Shown: positions 23,769 through 33,717 of the stretch, piece by piece
How positions within the stretch are numbered: position 1 is the first letter of the stretch
Layout of the letters: every line of letters begins with the position of its first letter
Notes under the pieces: model-generated
The model's input: the letters and a program-made list of their open reading frames with translations, nothing else
The model's database searches: none
Told to the model about the DNA's origin: nothing
Made by a program: the position numbers and the translations under genes
Assembly: GCF_003002055.1 (NCBI RefSeq)
Contig: NZ_PVZF01000003.1
Span: 344,647 to 408,646, forward strand
DNA: 64,000 nt
Origin: Kineococcus rhizosphaerae
Lineage (GTDB): Bacteria; Actinomycetota; Actinomycetes; Actinomycetales; Kineococcaceae
Direction: 5' to 3'

Positions 23769-24644
23769 TCAGCGCGGTTCGTCGCGCGCGACGACGGAGA
23801 AGTCCTCGTCCCCGTGCCCGGCCCGCTGCGCGGCGAGCAGCCCCTGGGCGGCGACGGTCAGCGCGGGCAGCGGGAACCGGGACGTGCCGAGCATGAGCCC
23901 GGTGTCCTTGAGCAGCAGGTCGGTGGAGAACTGGGTGTCGCCGAACTCCCCCGTGCGCAGGTTCTGGCCCTTCATCGCGGCGATGGGCCCCAGGCCCGTG
24001 CCCTTCAGGGTCGTCAGGACCTGCTCGAGGTCGAGCCCGCCCGAGGCGCCCAGTCGCACGGCCTCCACCAGGCCCTGGAAGGAGACGGCGAGGGCGAGGT
24101 TGGCGACGAGCTTGCCGGTCGCGGCGGCGGCGGCCTCGGGCAGCACCTGGAGGCGGTCGGGGTCGGCCCACAGCGCGACGAACGGGACGGCGCGCTCGGC
24201 GCGGGGCCCACCGGCCAGGACGCCGAGGGCCCGGTTCGCGGCGGGACCGAGCGAGCCGACGACGGGGGCGTGGACGTGGTCGACGCCGCGGGCGGCGGCC
24301 CAGGTGGCGTGCTCGGCGGCGTCGGCCGGGGAGATCGTGGTGATGTCGATCCACAGCGTGCCCGCCGGCAGGTCGAGCCCGTCGAGGACGACCTCGCGGA
24401 CGGCGTCGGGGCCGAAGAGGGCGGTGACGACGACCTCGGCGTCGCGGACCGCCTCGCCGGCGGTGGGCGCGGAGGTGGCGCCGGCGGCCACGAGGTCGCC
24501 GTCGCGGCCGGGGGTGCGGTTCCAGACGCGCAGGTCGTGGCCGGCCGCGAGGAGGTGGCCGGCGAGGACCCTGCCCATCCGGCCCAGCCCCAGGAAGGCG
24601 ACGGACGTCGTGGTGGAGGGGGCGGGGTGCTGGTCGTCGGTCAC
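23769..24644 (-). CDS. NAD(P)-dependent oxidoreductase, 3-hydroxyisobutyrate dehydrogenase family
   Basis: A 291-residue beta-hydroxyacid dehydrogenase-like protein. Nucleotide binding is VAFLGLGRMGRVLAGHL with VWNRTPGR, the NADP-type pattern. The family's catalytic lysine lies in the C-terminal helical domain (GKLVANLALAVSFQGLVEA). The first catalytic motif reads HAPVVGSLGPAANRALGVLA instead of the usual DAPVSGG, so the substrate may differ; imine reductase-type activity is one alternative. GTG start with CAGGAG upstream. Divergent from the histidine kinase. Confidence 0.82.
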   Translation of the reverse strand: MTDDQHPAPSTTTSVAFLGLGRMGRVLAGHLLAAGHDLRVWNRTPGRDGDLVAAGATSAPTAGEAVRDAEVVVTALFGPDAVREVVLDGLDLPAGTLWIDITTISPADAAEHATWAAARGVDHVHAPVVGSLGPAANRALGVLAGGPRAERAVPFVALWADPDRLQVLPEAAAAATGKLVANLALAVSFQGLVEAVRLGASGGLDLEQVLTTLKGTGLGPIAAMKGQNLRTGEFGDTQFSTDLLLKDTGLMLGTSRFPLPALTVAAQGLLAAQRAGHGDEDFSVVARDEPR

Positions 24645-24807
24645 GACGGGCTCCTGGGGATCGGGGGGGATCGGGGGACGGACTCGGCGCGGGATCGGCT
24701 ACGGCTACGGCGGGATCGTACGGAGCCACCGTCTGCGACGGACGCGGGAGGCCGCGAGGGACGATCGGCGGACGACGGACGCTCAACCACCTCCCTACGC
24801 TGAGGCG

Positions 24808-26145
24808 GTGAACTCGGTCGCCCCTCCAGCAGACCCGTGGGTCAGCCGCTGGCGCTTCGCCCCCCGGGTGCGGGACGTCGTGGCGGTCGTGGTCGCCCTG
24901 TTCTTCGCCCTGGCCTGGTTGCACGCCGTCGTCGTGGGCCCGAGCAGCAGCTCCTCGGAGGGGCCGCCCGCACTGGCCGACGGCCTGGGCTGGCTGGCGG
25001 GCACCGGGGTCGGGGCCGCGGTCAGCGCGGCGGTGGTCGTGGCGAACAGCGTCGCGCTGTGGTGGCGACGCAGCCACCCGGTGCTGCTGTGCGTCGTCTC
25101 CCTCGCCGTCGCCTTCGTCCTGGGGTTCGACGGGGCCCTGTACTGGGCGCTGATCACGCTGGCGGTGCGCCGCCGCGACCGCCTGCTCGTCCTGACCTCG
25201 GGCGTGGCCGTCGTGGCGTCGGTGGCGTCCTCGTCGCGCACCACGGTCGACGGTCTGGCCGTGGCGATCACGACGGGGCTCATCGGGGTGGCGCTGTGCG
25301 TGTTCGTCGGCGCCTTCGTCGGGGCCCGCCGGGACCTGGTGACGTCGTTGCGCGAGCGCGCCGAACGCGCCGAGCACGAGCAGGTGCTGCGCGCGGAGCA
25401 GGCGCGGCTGGCCGAGCGGACCCGGATCGCCCGGGAGATGCACGACGTCCTCGCGCACCGGATCTCGCTGGTGGCGCTGCACGCCGGCGGGCTGGAGGTC
25501 CGGCCCGACGTGGGGGCCGACCAGGTGGAGGCGACGGCGGCGACGATCCGCGAGACGGCCCGCACGGCGCTGGAGGACCTGCGCCGCGTGCTGGGCGTCC
25601 TGCGGGCCCCGAGCACGGTGTCGGCGGCGAGCTCGGCCGCCGAACTGGCCCCCCAGCCCACGCTCGTCGACGTGCGCCGGCTCGTGGAGTCGACGCGGGA
25701 GGCCGGGGTGTCGGCCGAGTTCCGCACCGACGTCCCCGTGCACGCGGACGTGCCGGCCGAGCTGGGCCGCACCGTCTACCGGATCGTGCAGGAGGCGCTG
25801 ACGAACGTGCACAAGCACGCGCCGTCGGCGGCGACGGTCGTCACGGTCTCGGGCGAGGTGGGCCGCGAGATGCTCGTCTCGGTGGTCAACGCGCGCCCGT
25901 CGGGGGTCTCGGCGGGGTTGCCGGGGGCGGGCTCGGGGCTGGTCGGGTTGTCCGAGCGCGTGGGGCTGGCCGACGGCACGCTGACGTCGGGTCCGGAGCC
26001 GGGCGGGGGTTTCGCGGTGCGGGCCCGGTTGCCGTGGGCGGCGCCCGACGGCCGGCCGCGGGCGGGCTCGGGCGCGGCGTGGACCCCGCCGGATGCGAGG
26101 ATCGTGCGCACCCCGGCCGGGTCGGGGTCTTCTCAGGACGGGTGA
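24808..26145 (+). CDS. Sensor histidine kinase (NarL-type, HisKA_3)
   Basis: A 445-residue membrane kinase. Four or five hydrophobic helices occupy about residues 20-175, followed by a coiled linker (RERAERAEHEQVLRAEQARL). The phospho-acceptor histidine is in RTRIAREMHDVLAHRIS, and the ATPase domain has VYRIVQEALTNVHKHA (N box) and GSGLVGLSERVGL (G box). GTG start with TACGCT exactly 6 nt upstream. The response regulator starts 20 bp after the stop. The stimulus is unknown. The 163 bp upstream hold GATCGG-rich direct repeats and no gene. Confidence 0.93.
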   Translation: MNSVAPPADPWVSRWRFAPRVRDVVAVVVALFFALAWLHAVVVGPSSSSSEGPPALADGLGWLAGTGVGAAVSAAVVVANSVALWWRRSHPVLLCVVSLAVAFVLGFDGALYWALITLAVRRRDRLLVLTSGVAVVASVASSSRTTVDGLAVAITTGLIGVALCVFVGAFVGARRDLVTSLRERAERAEHEQVLRAEQARLAERTRIAREMHDVLAHRISLVALHAGGLEVRPDVGADQVEATAATIRETARTALEDLRRVLGVLRAPSTVSAASSAAELAPQPTLVDVRRLVESTREAGVSAEFRTDVPVHADVPAELGRTVYRIVQEALTNVHKHAPSAATVVTVSGEVGREMLVSVVNARPSGVSAGLPGAGSGLVGLSERVGLADGTLTSGPEPGGGFAVRARLPWAAPDGRPRAGSGAAWTPPDARIVRTPAGSGSSQDG

Positions 26146-26165
26146 ACGTGACGGAGGGAACGGGC

Positions 26166-26840
26166 GTGGACGAGCGGGCGAGGCCCACGAGGGTCCTGCT
26201 GGTGGACGACGACGCCCTCGTGCGGGCCGGGTTGCGGATGATCCTGTCCAGCGCCGACGACATCGAGGTCGTGGGCGAGGCCGAGAACGGCGCGCAGGCC
26301 GTGGAGGGCGTCGCGGCGCACCGTCCCGACGTCGTCCTCATGGACGTGCGGATGCCCGTGATGGACGGCCTGACCGCGGCGAAGGCCATCACCGAGCGCC
26401 CGCAGGCGCCCAGCGTCGTGATGCTCACGACGTTCGACCTCGACGAGTACGTGTTCCAGGCCCTGCAGGCCGGGGCGACGGGGTTCCTGCTGAAGGACAC
26501 CCCGCCGCGCGAACTCGTCTCGGCCGTGCGGATCGTCGCGGCGGGTGAGGCGATGCTGTCCCCGACCGTCACGCGCCGCCTCGTCGGGCACTACGCCGCC
26601 GACGCCGTGAACCCGCGGCGCCGGGAGGCCGCCGAGCGCCTGCAGACCCTGACCGACCGCGAGCGCGAGGTCCTCGGGGCCGTGGGCCGCGGGTTGTCGA
26701 ACGCCGAGGTCGGCAAGGAGCTGTTCATGAGCGAGGCGACCGTCAAGACGCACGTGTCGCGCCTGCTCACCAAGCTCGGCGCCCACAACCGCGTGCAGGT
26801 CGCGATCGTCGCGCACGACGCGGGGCTGCTGGACGCCTGA
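26166..26840 (+). CDS. NarL/LuxR-type response regulator
   Basis: A 224-residue partner of the preceding kinase. The receiver domain has acidic pocket LLVDDDALVRAGL, phospho-acceptor Asp in VVLMDVRMPVMDG and switch Thr/Lys in MLTTFD and LLKDTPP. The C-terminal LuxR HTH is LTDREREVLGAVGRGLSN with SEATVKTHVSRLLTKL. GTG 26166 was chosen for GGAGGG 7 nt upstream; GTG 26142 overlapping the kinase stop is possible. Targets unknown. Confidence 0.93.
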   Translation: MDERARPTRVLLVDDDALVRAGLRMILSSADDIEVVGEAENGAQAVEGVAAHRPDVVLMDVRMPVMDGLTAAKAITERPQAPSVVMLTTFDLDEYVFQALQAGATGFLLKDTPPRELVSAVRIVAAGEAMLSPTVTRRLVGHYAADAVNPRRREAAERLQTLTDREREVLGAVGRGLSNAEVGKELFMSEATVKTHVSRLLTKLGAHNRVQVAIVAHDAGLLDA

Positions 26841-26854
26841 GGCGGCCGGCCGGC

Positions 26855-27757
26855 GTGTCCAGGGAGTTCACCCTCACGCAGCTGCGCTACTTCGCGGCCG
26901 TGGCGCAGGAGCAGAGCGTGACGGTGGCGGCGGCCCGGCTGCGGATCTCGCAGTCGGCGCTGTCGTCGGCGGTCGCCCAGCTGGAGGCGGCGATGGGCAC
27001 CGCCCTGTTCCGGCGCGTGCCGCGCCGCGGAGTGGAGCTCACCGAGAGCGGCCTGCGACTGCTGCACGAGAGCCTGCCCCTGCTGGAGGCGGCCGAGGAG
27101 CTGCCGGCGCGGGTGCGCCAGGACCACCAGGCCCCGGCGGGCCGGCTGGTCGTGGGCGTGTACGAGCCGATCGCCTCGCTGCGCCTGCCCGAGATCGTCG
27201 CGGCCTTCGGCCGCCGGCACCCGGCGGTCGAGGTCTCGATCGTGGAGGGCGACCAGGAGTTCGTGCGCCAGTCGGTGCTGTCGGGCGGGTGCGAGATCGC
27301 GCTGCTCTACAGCATGGGCCTGGGGGCGGGGTTGCGCACCGAGGTGCTGGAGGAGCTGCCGCCGCACGTCATCGTGGGGGAACGGCACGCGCTGGCCACC
27401 CGGACGCGGCCGGTGAGCCTGCGGGAACTGGCCGACGAGCCGCTCGTGCTGCTGGACCTGCCGCACACGCGCGAGTACCTGCTGGGCCTGTTCGACGTCG
27501 TCGGGGTGGTCCCTCGGGTGCGGCACCGGCTGACGGGGTACGAGACGGTGCGCTCGTTCGTGGCCCACGACGGGTACGCGGTGCTGAACCGGCGGCTGCC
27601 GCACGGGACCACCCACACGCGGGGGCGGGTCGTGGCGCTGGACCTGGCCGAGCGCCTGCCCCCGGTGCAGGTCGTGCTGGCGCAGGCGCCGGACGCGCGC
27701 CCCACCCGGCGGGCGGCGGCCTTCGCCGACGTGTGCCGGCAGGTCGTGCGCGTGTAA
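26855..27757 (+). CDS. LysR-family transcriptional regulator
   Basis: A 300-residue regulator. N-terminal HTH (TLTQLRYFAAVAQEQSVTVA, then LRISQSALSSAVAQLE) and a C-terminal periplasmic-binding-like effector domain (GRLVVGVYEPIASLRLPEIV). It lies immediately before, and on the same strand as, the permease-carbamoylase-hydantoinase operon, with 158 bp of AT-richer DNA holding inverted repeats between them. It is therefore the best candidate regulator of that operon; its ligand would be a pathway intermediate. GTG start. Confidence 0.87.
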   Translation: MSREFTLTQLRYFAAVAQEQSVTVAAARLRISQSALSSAVAQLEAAMGTALFRRVPRRGVELTESGLRLLHESLPLLEAAEELPARVRQDHQAPAGRLVVGVYEPIASLRLPEIVAAFGRRHPAVEVSIVEGDQEFVRQSVLSGGCEIALLYSMGLGAGLRTEVLEELPPHVIVGERHALATRTRPVSLRELADEPLVLLDLPHTREYLLGLFDVVGVVPRVRHRLTGYETVRSFVAHDGYAVLNRRLPHGTTHTRGRVVALDLAERLPPVQVVLAQAPDARPTRRAAAFADVCRQVVRV

Positions 27758-27770
27758 CGCAGACGTTTCG

Positions 27771-27796
27771 TCGATGTTTCCTGAATTTGACATCGA
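27771..27796 (+). promoter_or_regulatory. Inverted repeat and -35 box upstream of the pyrimidine/hydantoin operon
   Basis: TCGATGT (27771-27777) and ACATCGA (27790-27796) are perfect complements with 12 nt between; ATCGA recurs at about 27801. TTGACA at 27787-27792 overlaps one arm. The 80-bp stretch is clearly less GC-rich than its surroundings. It fits a LysR target, but the -10 box is not clear. Confidence 0.5.
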
Positions 27797-27915
27797 CTGA
27801 ATCGATGCTTTCGTGAAAAGTCCTGTTGGACACCGGGTTTCACGCTCAACACACTGAGGTCACCTCCTGCTCCACCCGTCGGCGCCGCGGCGCCCAGCGG
27901 AAGGACCTCAGCCCC

Positions 27916-29382
27916 GTGAGCGCACCCGAGTCCGCCCCACCCACCCCCGCCGTCCGTCCCGCGCACTACAGCCCCCGGCTGTACAACGCCGACCTCGCCC
28001 CCCGGGGCAGCTCGGCCCCGTGGCGCACCTGGGACCTGTTCTGCTGGTGGATGTCCGCCTGGCACAGCCTGGGCAGCTACACCTTCGCCATCGGCCTGCT
28101 CGTGCTGGGCCTCACGGGCTGGCAGGTCGTGGCGGCCGTGTTCGGCGGCCTGCTCGTCCTGCTCGTCGGCTGCAACCTCATGGGGGTCGCCGGGCAGCGC
28201 GCCGGCGTCCCGTTCCCCGTCTTCGCCCGGCTCAGCTTCGGCGTCCACGGCGCCAACGTGCCGGCCCTGCTGCGCGCCGTCGTGGCCGTCGCCTGGTACG
28301 GCATCCAGACCTACCTCGCCAGCCTGGCCGTGGTGACGCTGGCCCTGAAGCTGTTCCCCGGCGCCGCCGGCCTGGCCGAGGCGCAGTTCCTCGGCATGTC
28401 GGGCCTGGGCTGGATCTGCTTCGGCGTCCTGTGGGTCGTCCAGCTCGCCGTCCTGAACCGCGGCATGGAGGCCGTCCGGAAGCTGTCCGACGTCGCCGGC
28501 CCGGTGCTGTGGATCGCGATCGCCGCCCTCGCCCTGTGGGTGCTCGGGCGCGCCGGGTGGAGCATCGACTGGAACTACCGCCAGGGCCCGGCCCTGGACG
28601 GCCCGCACACCGTCGGCGCGATCGTGTCCGGGGCGTTCCTGACGGTGGCGTTCCTGTCCGGCCCGATGCTGAACTTCGCCGACTTCTCGCGCAACTCCCC
28701 CGACGCCCGGTCCATCCGCCGGGGGAACAGCCTGGGCCTGCTCGTCAACGGCACCGCGTTCGCCCTCGTCTCGGTGGTCATCGCGCTGGCCTCGGCGAAG
28801 CTGCACGGCGTCGCCGTCACCGACCCCGTGGAACTCGTCAAGGACATCGACAGCGTCACCCTGCTGCTCGTCGCCACGGTCGCCATCGCCGGGTCGGCGG
28901 TCGGGATCAACATCATCCTCAACTTCGTCTCCCCCGCCTACGACTTCGCCAACACCGCCCCGTCGCGCATCAGCTTCCGCACCGGGGGGACCATCACCGC
29001 GGTCGTCTCCCTGCTCGTCATGCCCTGGAAGCTGTACTCCAGCCCCGTCGCGGTGAACTACTTCATCGGCGGCGTCGGCGCCCTCATCGGGCCGCTGTTC
29101 GGCATCATGGTCGTGGACTACTACCTGGTGCGCCGCGGCCACGTCGACGTCGACGCGCTGTACTCCGCCGACCCCGCCGGCCGCTACCACTACCGCCGCG
29201 GGGTCAACCCGAACGCCGTGGGCGCGCTCGTCGCCGCGGGCGCCCTGACCCTGCTCGTCGCGTTCTGGCCGGCCCTGTCCGGCCTGGCCGCCTACTCCTG
29301 GCTCGTCGGCTGCATCGCCGGCGGCGCCCTGTACCTGCTGATCGAGAAGGTCCACCCCCAGAACCGCGAGGAGACCCCGTGA
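27916..29382 (+). CDS. NCS1-family nucleobase/hydantoin/allantoin permease
   Basis: A 488-residue, 12-helix symporter of the NCS1 (Mhp1/uracil/allantoin) family, importing the operon's substrate with a cation. Family marks: the N-terminal YSPRLYNADLAP, the helix WDLFCWWMSAWHSLGSYTFA with the conserved tryptophans, RLSFGVHGANVPALLRAVVA, and GPMLNFADFSRN. GTG 27916 follows GGAAGGA with a 10-nt gap. It overlaps the next gene (GTGA). The enzymes downstream suggest uracil, thymine, dihydropyrimidines or hydantoins as cargo. Confidence 0.9.
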   Translation: MSAPESAPPTPAVRPAHYSPRLYNADLAPRGSSAPWRTWDLFCWWMSAWHSLGSYTFAIGLLVLGLTGWQVVAAVFGGLLVLLVGCNLMGVAGQRAGVPFPVFARLSFGVHGANVPALLRAVVAVAWYGIQTYLASLAVVTLALKLFPGAAGLAEAQFLGMSGLGWICFGVLWVVQLAVLNRGMEAVRKLSDVAGPVLWIAIAALALWVLGRAGWSIDWNYRQGPALDGPHTVGAIVSGAFLTVAFLSGPMLNFADFSRNSPDARSIRRGNSLGLLVNGTAFALVSVVIALASAKLHGVAVTDPVELVKDIDSVTLLLVATVAIAGSAVGINIILNFVSPAYDFANTAPSRISFRTGGTITAVVSLLVMPWKLYSSPVAVNYFIGGVGALIGPLFGIMVVDYYLVRRGHVDVDALYSADPAGRYHYRRGVNPNAVGALVAAGALTLLVAFWPALSGLAAYSWLVGCIAGGALYLLIEKVHPQNREETP

Positions 29383-30227
29383 CCGTCGTCCGCACCGCCC
29401 TGACCCAGGTCAGCTGGCCGGGCTCGAAGGCCGAGATGCTCGACAAGCACGAGGTGCTGGCCCGCAAGGCCGTCGCCGACGGCGCCCAGGTCCTGTGCTT
29501 CCAGGAACTGTTCTACGGCCCCTACTTCGGCATCACCCAGGACCCGAAGTACTACCGGTACGCCGAACCCGCCGACGGCCCCGTCGTGCAGCGTTTCGCC
29601 GCGCTGGCCAAGGAGCTCGGCGTCGTCAGCGTGCTGCCGATCTACGAGGAGCAGCAGCCCGGTGTGTACTACAACACCGCCGTGGTCGTCGACGCCGACG
29701 GGACCGTCCTCGGCTCCTACCGCAAGAACCACATCCCGCACGTCGACCGCTTCTGGGAGAAGTTCTACTTCCGTCCCGGCAACCTCGGCTGGCCGGTGTT
29801 CGAGACCGCCGTCGGCCGCGTCGGCGTCACCATCTGCTACGACCGGCACTTCCCCGAGGGCTGGCGGGCGCTCGGCCTGAACGGCGCCGAGATCGTCTTC
29901 AACCCCAACGCCTCCAAACCCGGCCTGTCGAACCGGTTGTGGGAGCTGGAGCAGCCCACCGCCGCCGCGGCGAACGGCTACTTCGTCTGCGTCCCCAACC
30001 GGGTGGGCCGCGAGGACAACGAGTACGGCGACCAGGCGGTCGACTTCTACGGCACCAGCTACGTCGTCGACCCCCGCGGGAACTACGTCGGCGAGCGCGC
30101 CAGCTCCACCGACGAGGAACTGCTCGTCCGCGACCTGGACCTGTCCCTGGTCCGCGAGGCGCGCGACGAGTGGCAGTTCTACCGCGACCGCCGCCCCGAC
30201 GCCTACGGCCCGCTGGTCGCGCCGTGA
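29379..30227 (+). CDS. Nitrilase-superfamily N-carbamoyl hydrolase (beta-ureidopropionase-like)
   Basis: Hydrolyses an N-carbamoyl amino acid to amino acid, ammonia and CO2; cytoplasmic. 282 residues with the nitrilase catalytic triad Glu43 (CFQELFYGPY), Lys116 (YRKNHIPH) and Cys153 (ICYDRHFPEG). RFWEKFYFRPGNLGW is typical of beta-ureidopropionase and N-carbamoylputrescine amidase relatives; the neighbouring hydantoinase favours the former. The GTG start overlaps the permease stop and its stop overlaps hydA, so translation is coupled. Confidence 0.88.
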   Translation: MTVVRTALTQVSWPGSKAEMLDKHEVLARKAVADGAQVLCFQELFYGPYFGITQDPKYYRYAEPADGPVVQRFAALAKELGVVSVLPIYEEQQPGVYYNTAVVVDADGTVLGSYRKNHIPHVDRFWEKFYFRPGNLGWPVFETAVGRVGVTICYDRHFPEGWRALGLNGAEIVFNPNASKPGLSNRLWELEQPTAAAANGYFVCVPNRVGREDNEYGDQAVDFYGTSYVVDPRGNYVGERASSTDEELLVRDLDLSLVREARDEWQFYRDRRPDAYGPLVAP

Positions 30228-31633
30228 GCCGCGTCCTCGTCCACGGCGGGGAGGTCGTCTCCACCACGGGGACGACGCCCACCGACGTCCTCGTCGAGGA
30301 CGAGCGGATCGTCGCCCTGCTCGCCCCGGGCACCGCGGACCTCTTCACCGTCGACGAACGCATCGACGCCGCCGGGTGCTACGTCCTGCCCGGCGGGGTC
30401 GACGTCCACACCCACATGGAGATGCCGTTCGGCGGGACGCAGGCCTCGGACACGTTCGAGACCGGCACCCGGGCCGCGGCCTTCGGCGGGACGACGACGA
30501 TCGTGGACTTCGCCGTGCAGCGCACCGGGGAGGACGTCGAGGAGTCCCTCGCCGCCTGGCACGCCAAGGCCGAGGGGAACTGCGCCGTCGACTACGGGTT
30601 CCACGTGATCCTCGGCGGCGTGGACGAGGCGTCCCTCAAGGCCATGGACACCCTCGTCGCCCACGAGGGGATCAGCAGCTTCAAGCTGTTCATGGCCTAC
30701 CCGGGCGTGTTCAAGTCCGACGACGGGCAGATCCTGCGGGCCATGCAGCGCGCCACGGACAACGGCGCGACGATCATGATGCACGCCGAGAACGGCACTG
30801 CCATCGACGTGCTCGTCCAGCAGGCCCTCGCGGCGGGGAACACCGACCCCGTCTGGCACGGGCTGACCCGGCCCGCCGCGCTGGAGGGGGAGGCCACGAA
30901 CCGGGCCATCGCCCTGGCCGAGGTGGCCGGCGGCACTCCCCTCTACATCGTGCACGTCTCGGCCTCCCAGGCCCTCGAACGCATCGCCGCCGCCCGCGGC
31001 GAGGGCCGCAACGTGTTCGCCGAGACGTGCCCGCAGTACCTCTACCTGACGCTGGAGGACCACCTCGGGGCGCCGGGGTTCGAGGGGGCCAAGTACGCCT
31101 GCTCGACCCCGCTGCGCTCCAAGCACGAACCGCACGCGCGGGACCTGTGGCGGGGGCTGCGCACCGACGACCTCGCGGTCGTCTCCACCGACCACTGCCC
31201 GTTCTGCTTCAACGACCAGAAGACCCTGGGCCGCGGGGACTTCTCGAAGATCCCCAACGGGCTCGGCCTCGTCGAGCACCGCGTGGACCTCGTCCACCAG
31301 GGCGTCGTCGACGGGAACCTGTCCCTGCAGCGCTGGGTGGAGACGTGCGCCACCACCCCGGCGCGGATGTTCGGGATGTACCCGAAGAAGGGCGTCGTCG
31401 CCCCGGGCTCGGACGCCGACCTCGTGGTGTACGACCCGCGGGCCACGACGACCGTCAGCGCGACGACCCACCACATGAACCTCGACCACTCCGCGTTCGA
31501 GGGCGCGGTCCTGCAGGGGCAGGTCCGCACCGTCCTGTCGCGCGGCCGCACCGTCGTCGACCGCGGGCAGTACCTCGGCGCGAAGGGGCACGGCCGCTAC
31601 GTGCGCCGCGGCCTGTCCCAGTACCTGCGCTGA
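30224..31633 (+). CDS. hydA: Dihydropyrimidinase/hydantoinase
   Basis: Zinc-dependent ring-opening amidohydrolase converting dihydropyrimidines or hydantoins to N-carbamoyl amino acids. 469 residues with all expected ligands: DVHTHMEMPFGG (HxH), carboxylated-lysine motif SSFKLFMAYPG, MMHAENG, YIVHVSASQA and STDHCPF. GTG start overlaps the previous stop by GTGA. With the carbamoylase and permease it makes a complete uptake and hydrolysis route. True substrate (5,6-dihydrouracil or hydantoin) is undetermined. hydA is used for the family. Confidence 0.92.
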   Translation: MSRVLVHGGEVVSTTGTTPTDVLVEDERIVALLAPGTADLFTVDERIDAAGCYVLPGGVDVHTHMEMPFGGTQASDTFETGTRAAAFGGTTTIVDFAVQRTGEDVEESLAAWHAKAEGNCAVDYGFHVILGGVDEASLKAMDTLVAHEGISSFKLFMAYPGVFKSDDGQILRAMQRATDNGATIMMHAENGTAIDVLVQQALAAGNTDPVWHGLTRPAALEGEATNRAIALAEVAGGTPLYIVHVSASQALERIAAARGEGRNVFAETCPQYLYLTLEDHLGAPGFEGAKYACSTPLRSKHEPHARDLWRGLRTDDLAVVSTDHCPFCFNDQKTLGRGDFSKIPNGLGLVEHRVDLVHQGVVDGNLSLQRWVETCATTPARMFGMYPKKGVVAPGSDADLVVYDPRATTTVSATTHHMNLDHSAFEGAVLQGQVRTVLSRGRTVVDRGQYLGAKGHGRYVRRGLSQYLR

Positions 31634-31672
31634 TCCGCGCACCCTGCACGAGAACACGAGAAGGAGAGCACC

Positions 31673-32722
31673 GTGGACCTCGGGGTCGTCCTGCAGAACA
31701 CCGCACCCGCTGCGCGCGTCGTCGAACTCGCCCGGCAGGCCGAGACGCTCGGCTTCACGCACGCGTGGACGTTCGACTCGCACCTGCTGTGGGAGGAACC
31801 GTACGTCGTCTACTCCGCGATCCTGCAGGCGACGCGGAACATCGTCGTCGGCCCCATGGTCACCAACCCCCTCACCCGGGACTGGACGGTCACCGCCTCC
31901 AGCTACGCCACGCTCAACGAGATGTACGGGCCCCGCACGATCTGCGGCATCGGGCGCGGCGACTCCGCGGTCCGCACCCTCGCCGGCAAGCCCAGCACGC
32001 TGGCGACGCTGCGCGAGTCCGTCCACGTCATCCGGGAACTGGCCAACGGCCGCGCCGTCGAGCACAACGGGCAGACCATCCGGTTCCCGTGGGCCCGCGC
32101 GACGAACGAGGCGAACCGCACCCAGGTATGGGTCGCGGCGTACGGGCCGAAGGCGCTGCAGCTGACCGGGGAGGTCGCCGACGGGTTCATCCTGCAGCTG
32201 GCCGACCCCGACATCGCCGCCTGGACGATCAAGGCGGTCAAGGAGGCCGCCGAGCGCGCGGGCCGCGACCCCGACGCCGTGAAGATCTGCGTCGCGGCCC
32301 CGGCCTACGTCACCGACGGCGGCGACGCCGGGCTGGAGCACGCGCGCGCCCAGTGCCGGTGGTTCGGCGGGATGGTCGGCAACCACGTCGCCGACCTCGT
32401 CGGGCGCTACGGCACGGACGGCGGGGTGCCCGCCGCCCTCACCGACTACATCGCCGGCCGCCAGGGGTACGACTACAACCAGCACGGCCGGGCCGGCAAC
32501 ACCCACGCCGACTTCGTCCCCGACGAGATCGTCGACCGCTTCTGCGTCCTCGGTCCCCCCGCCGAGCACCTGCAGCGCCTGCGGGAGCTGCAGGAGCTCG
32601 GCGTCGACCAGTTCGCGCTGTACCTGCAGCACGACGCCAAGGAGACGACGATGCGCGCCTACGCCGACTCCGTCATGCCGTACCTGAACGACGCGGGCGC
32701 CGCCGTCGTGACCGGAGCCTGA
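31673..32722 (+). CDS. Luciferase-like (LLM) flavin/F420-dependent oxidoreductase, TIGR03842-like
   Basis: A 349-residue TIM-barrel enzyme of the bacterial luciferase superfamily. Seen: MDLGVVLQNTAPAARVVELA, FDSHLLWEEPYVV, CGIGRGDSAVRTLAGKP and VWVAAYGPKALQLTGEVADG. This pattern fits the actinobacterial family annotated as F420-dependent and often found beside hydantoinases; that association is from memory. GTG start after GAAGGAGAGCACC, 39 bp behind hydA, so in the same operon. It could perform the ring reduction or oxidation that precedes HydA, since no dihydropyrimidine dehydrogenase is present. Confidence 0.82.
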   Translation: MDLGVVLQNTAPAARVVELARQAETLGFTHAWTFDSHLLWEEPYVVYSAILQATRNIVVGPMVTNPLTRDWTVTASSYATLNEMYGPRTICGIGRGDSAVRTLAGKPSTLATLRESVHVIRELANGRAVEHNGQTIRFPWARATNEANRTQVWVAAYGPKALQLTGEVADGFILQLADPDIAAWTIKAVKEAAERAGRDPDAVKICVAAPAYVTDGGDAGLEHARAQCRWFGGMVGNHVADLVGRYGTDGGVPAALTDYIAGRQGYDYNQHGRAGNTHADFVPDEIVDRFCVLGPPAEHLQRLRELQELGVDQFALYLQHDAKETTMRAYADSVMPYLNDAGAAVVTGA

Positions 32723-32734
32723 GGGGCTCGAGCG

Positions 32735-33658
<924 letters not shown>

Positions 33659-33717
33659 CTAACCCCGGCCGCGGGGTCCCACGACCCCGGGCCCCGCCGC
33701 GTGCACGACGGCCGCGG

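Noticed and set aside
24655..24720. GATCGG-rich direct repeats upstream of the histidine kinase
   Set aside because: Irregular spacing and low complexity; no convincing operator symmetry.
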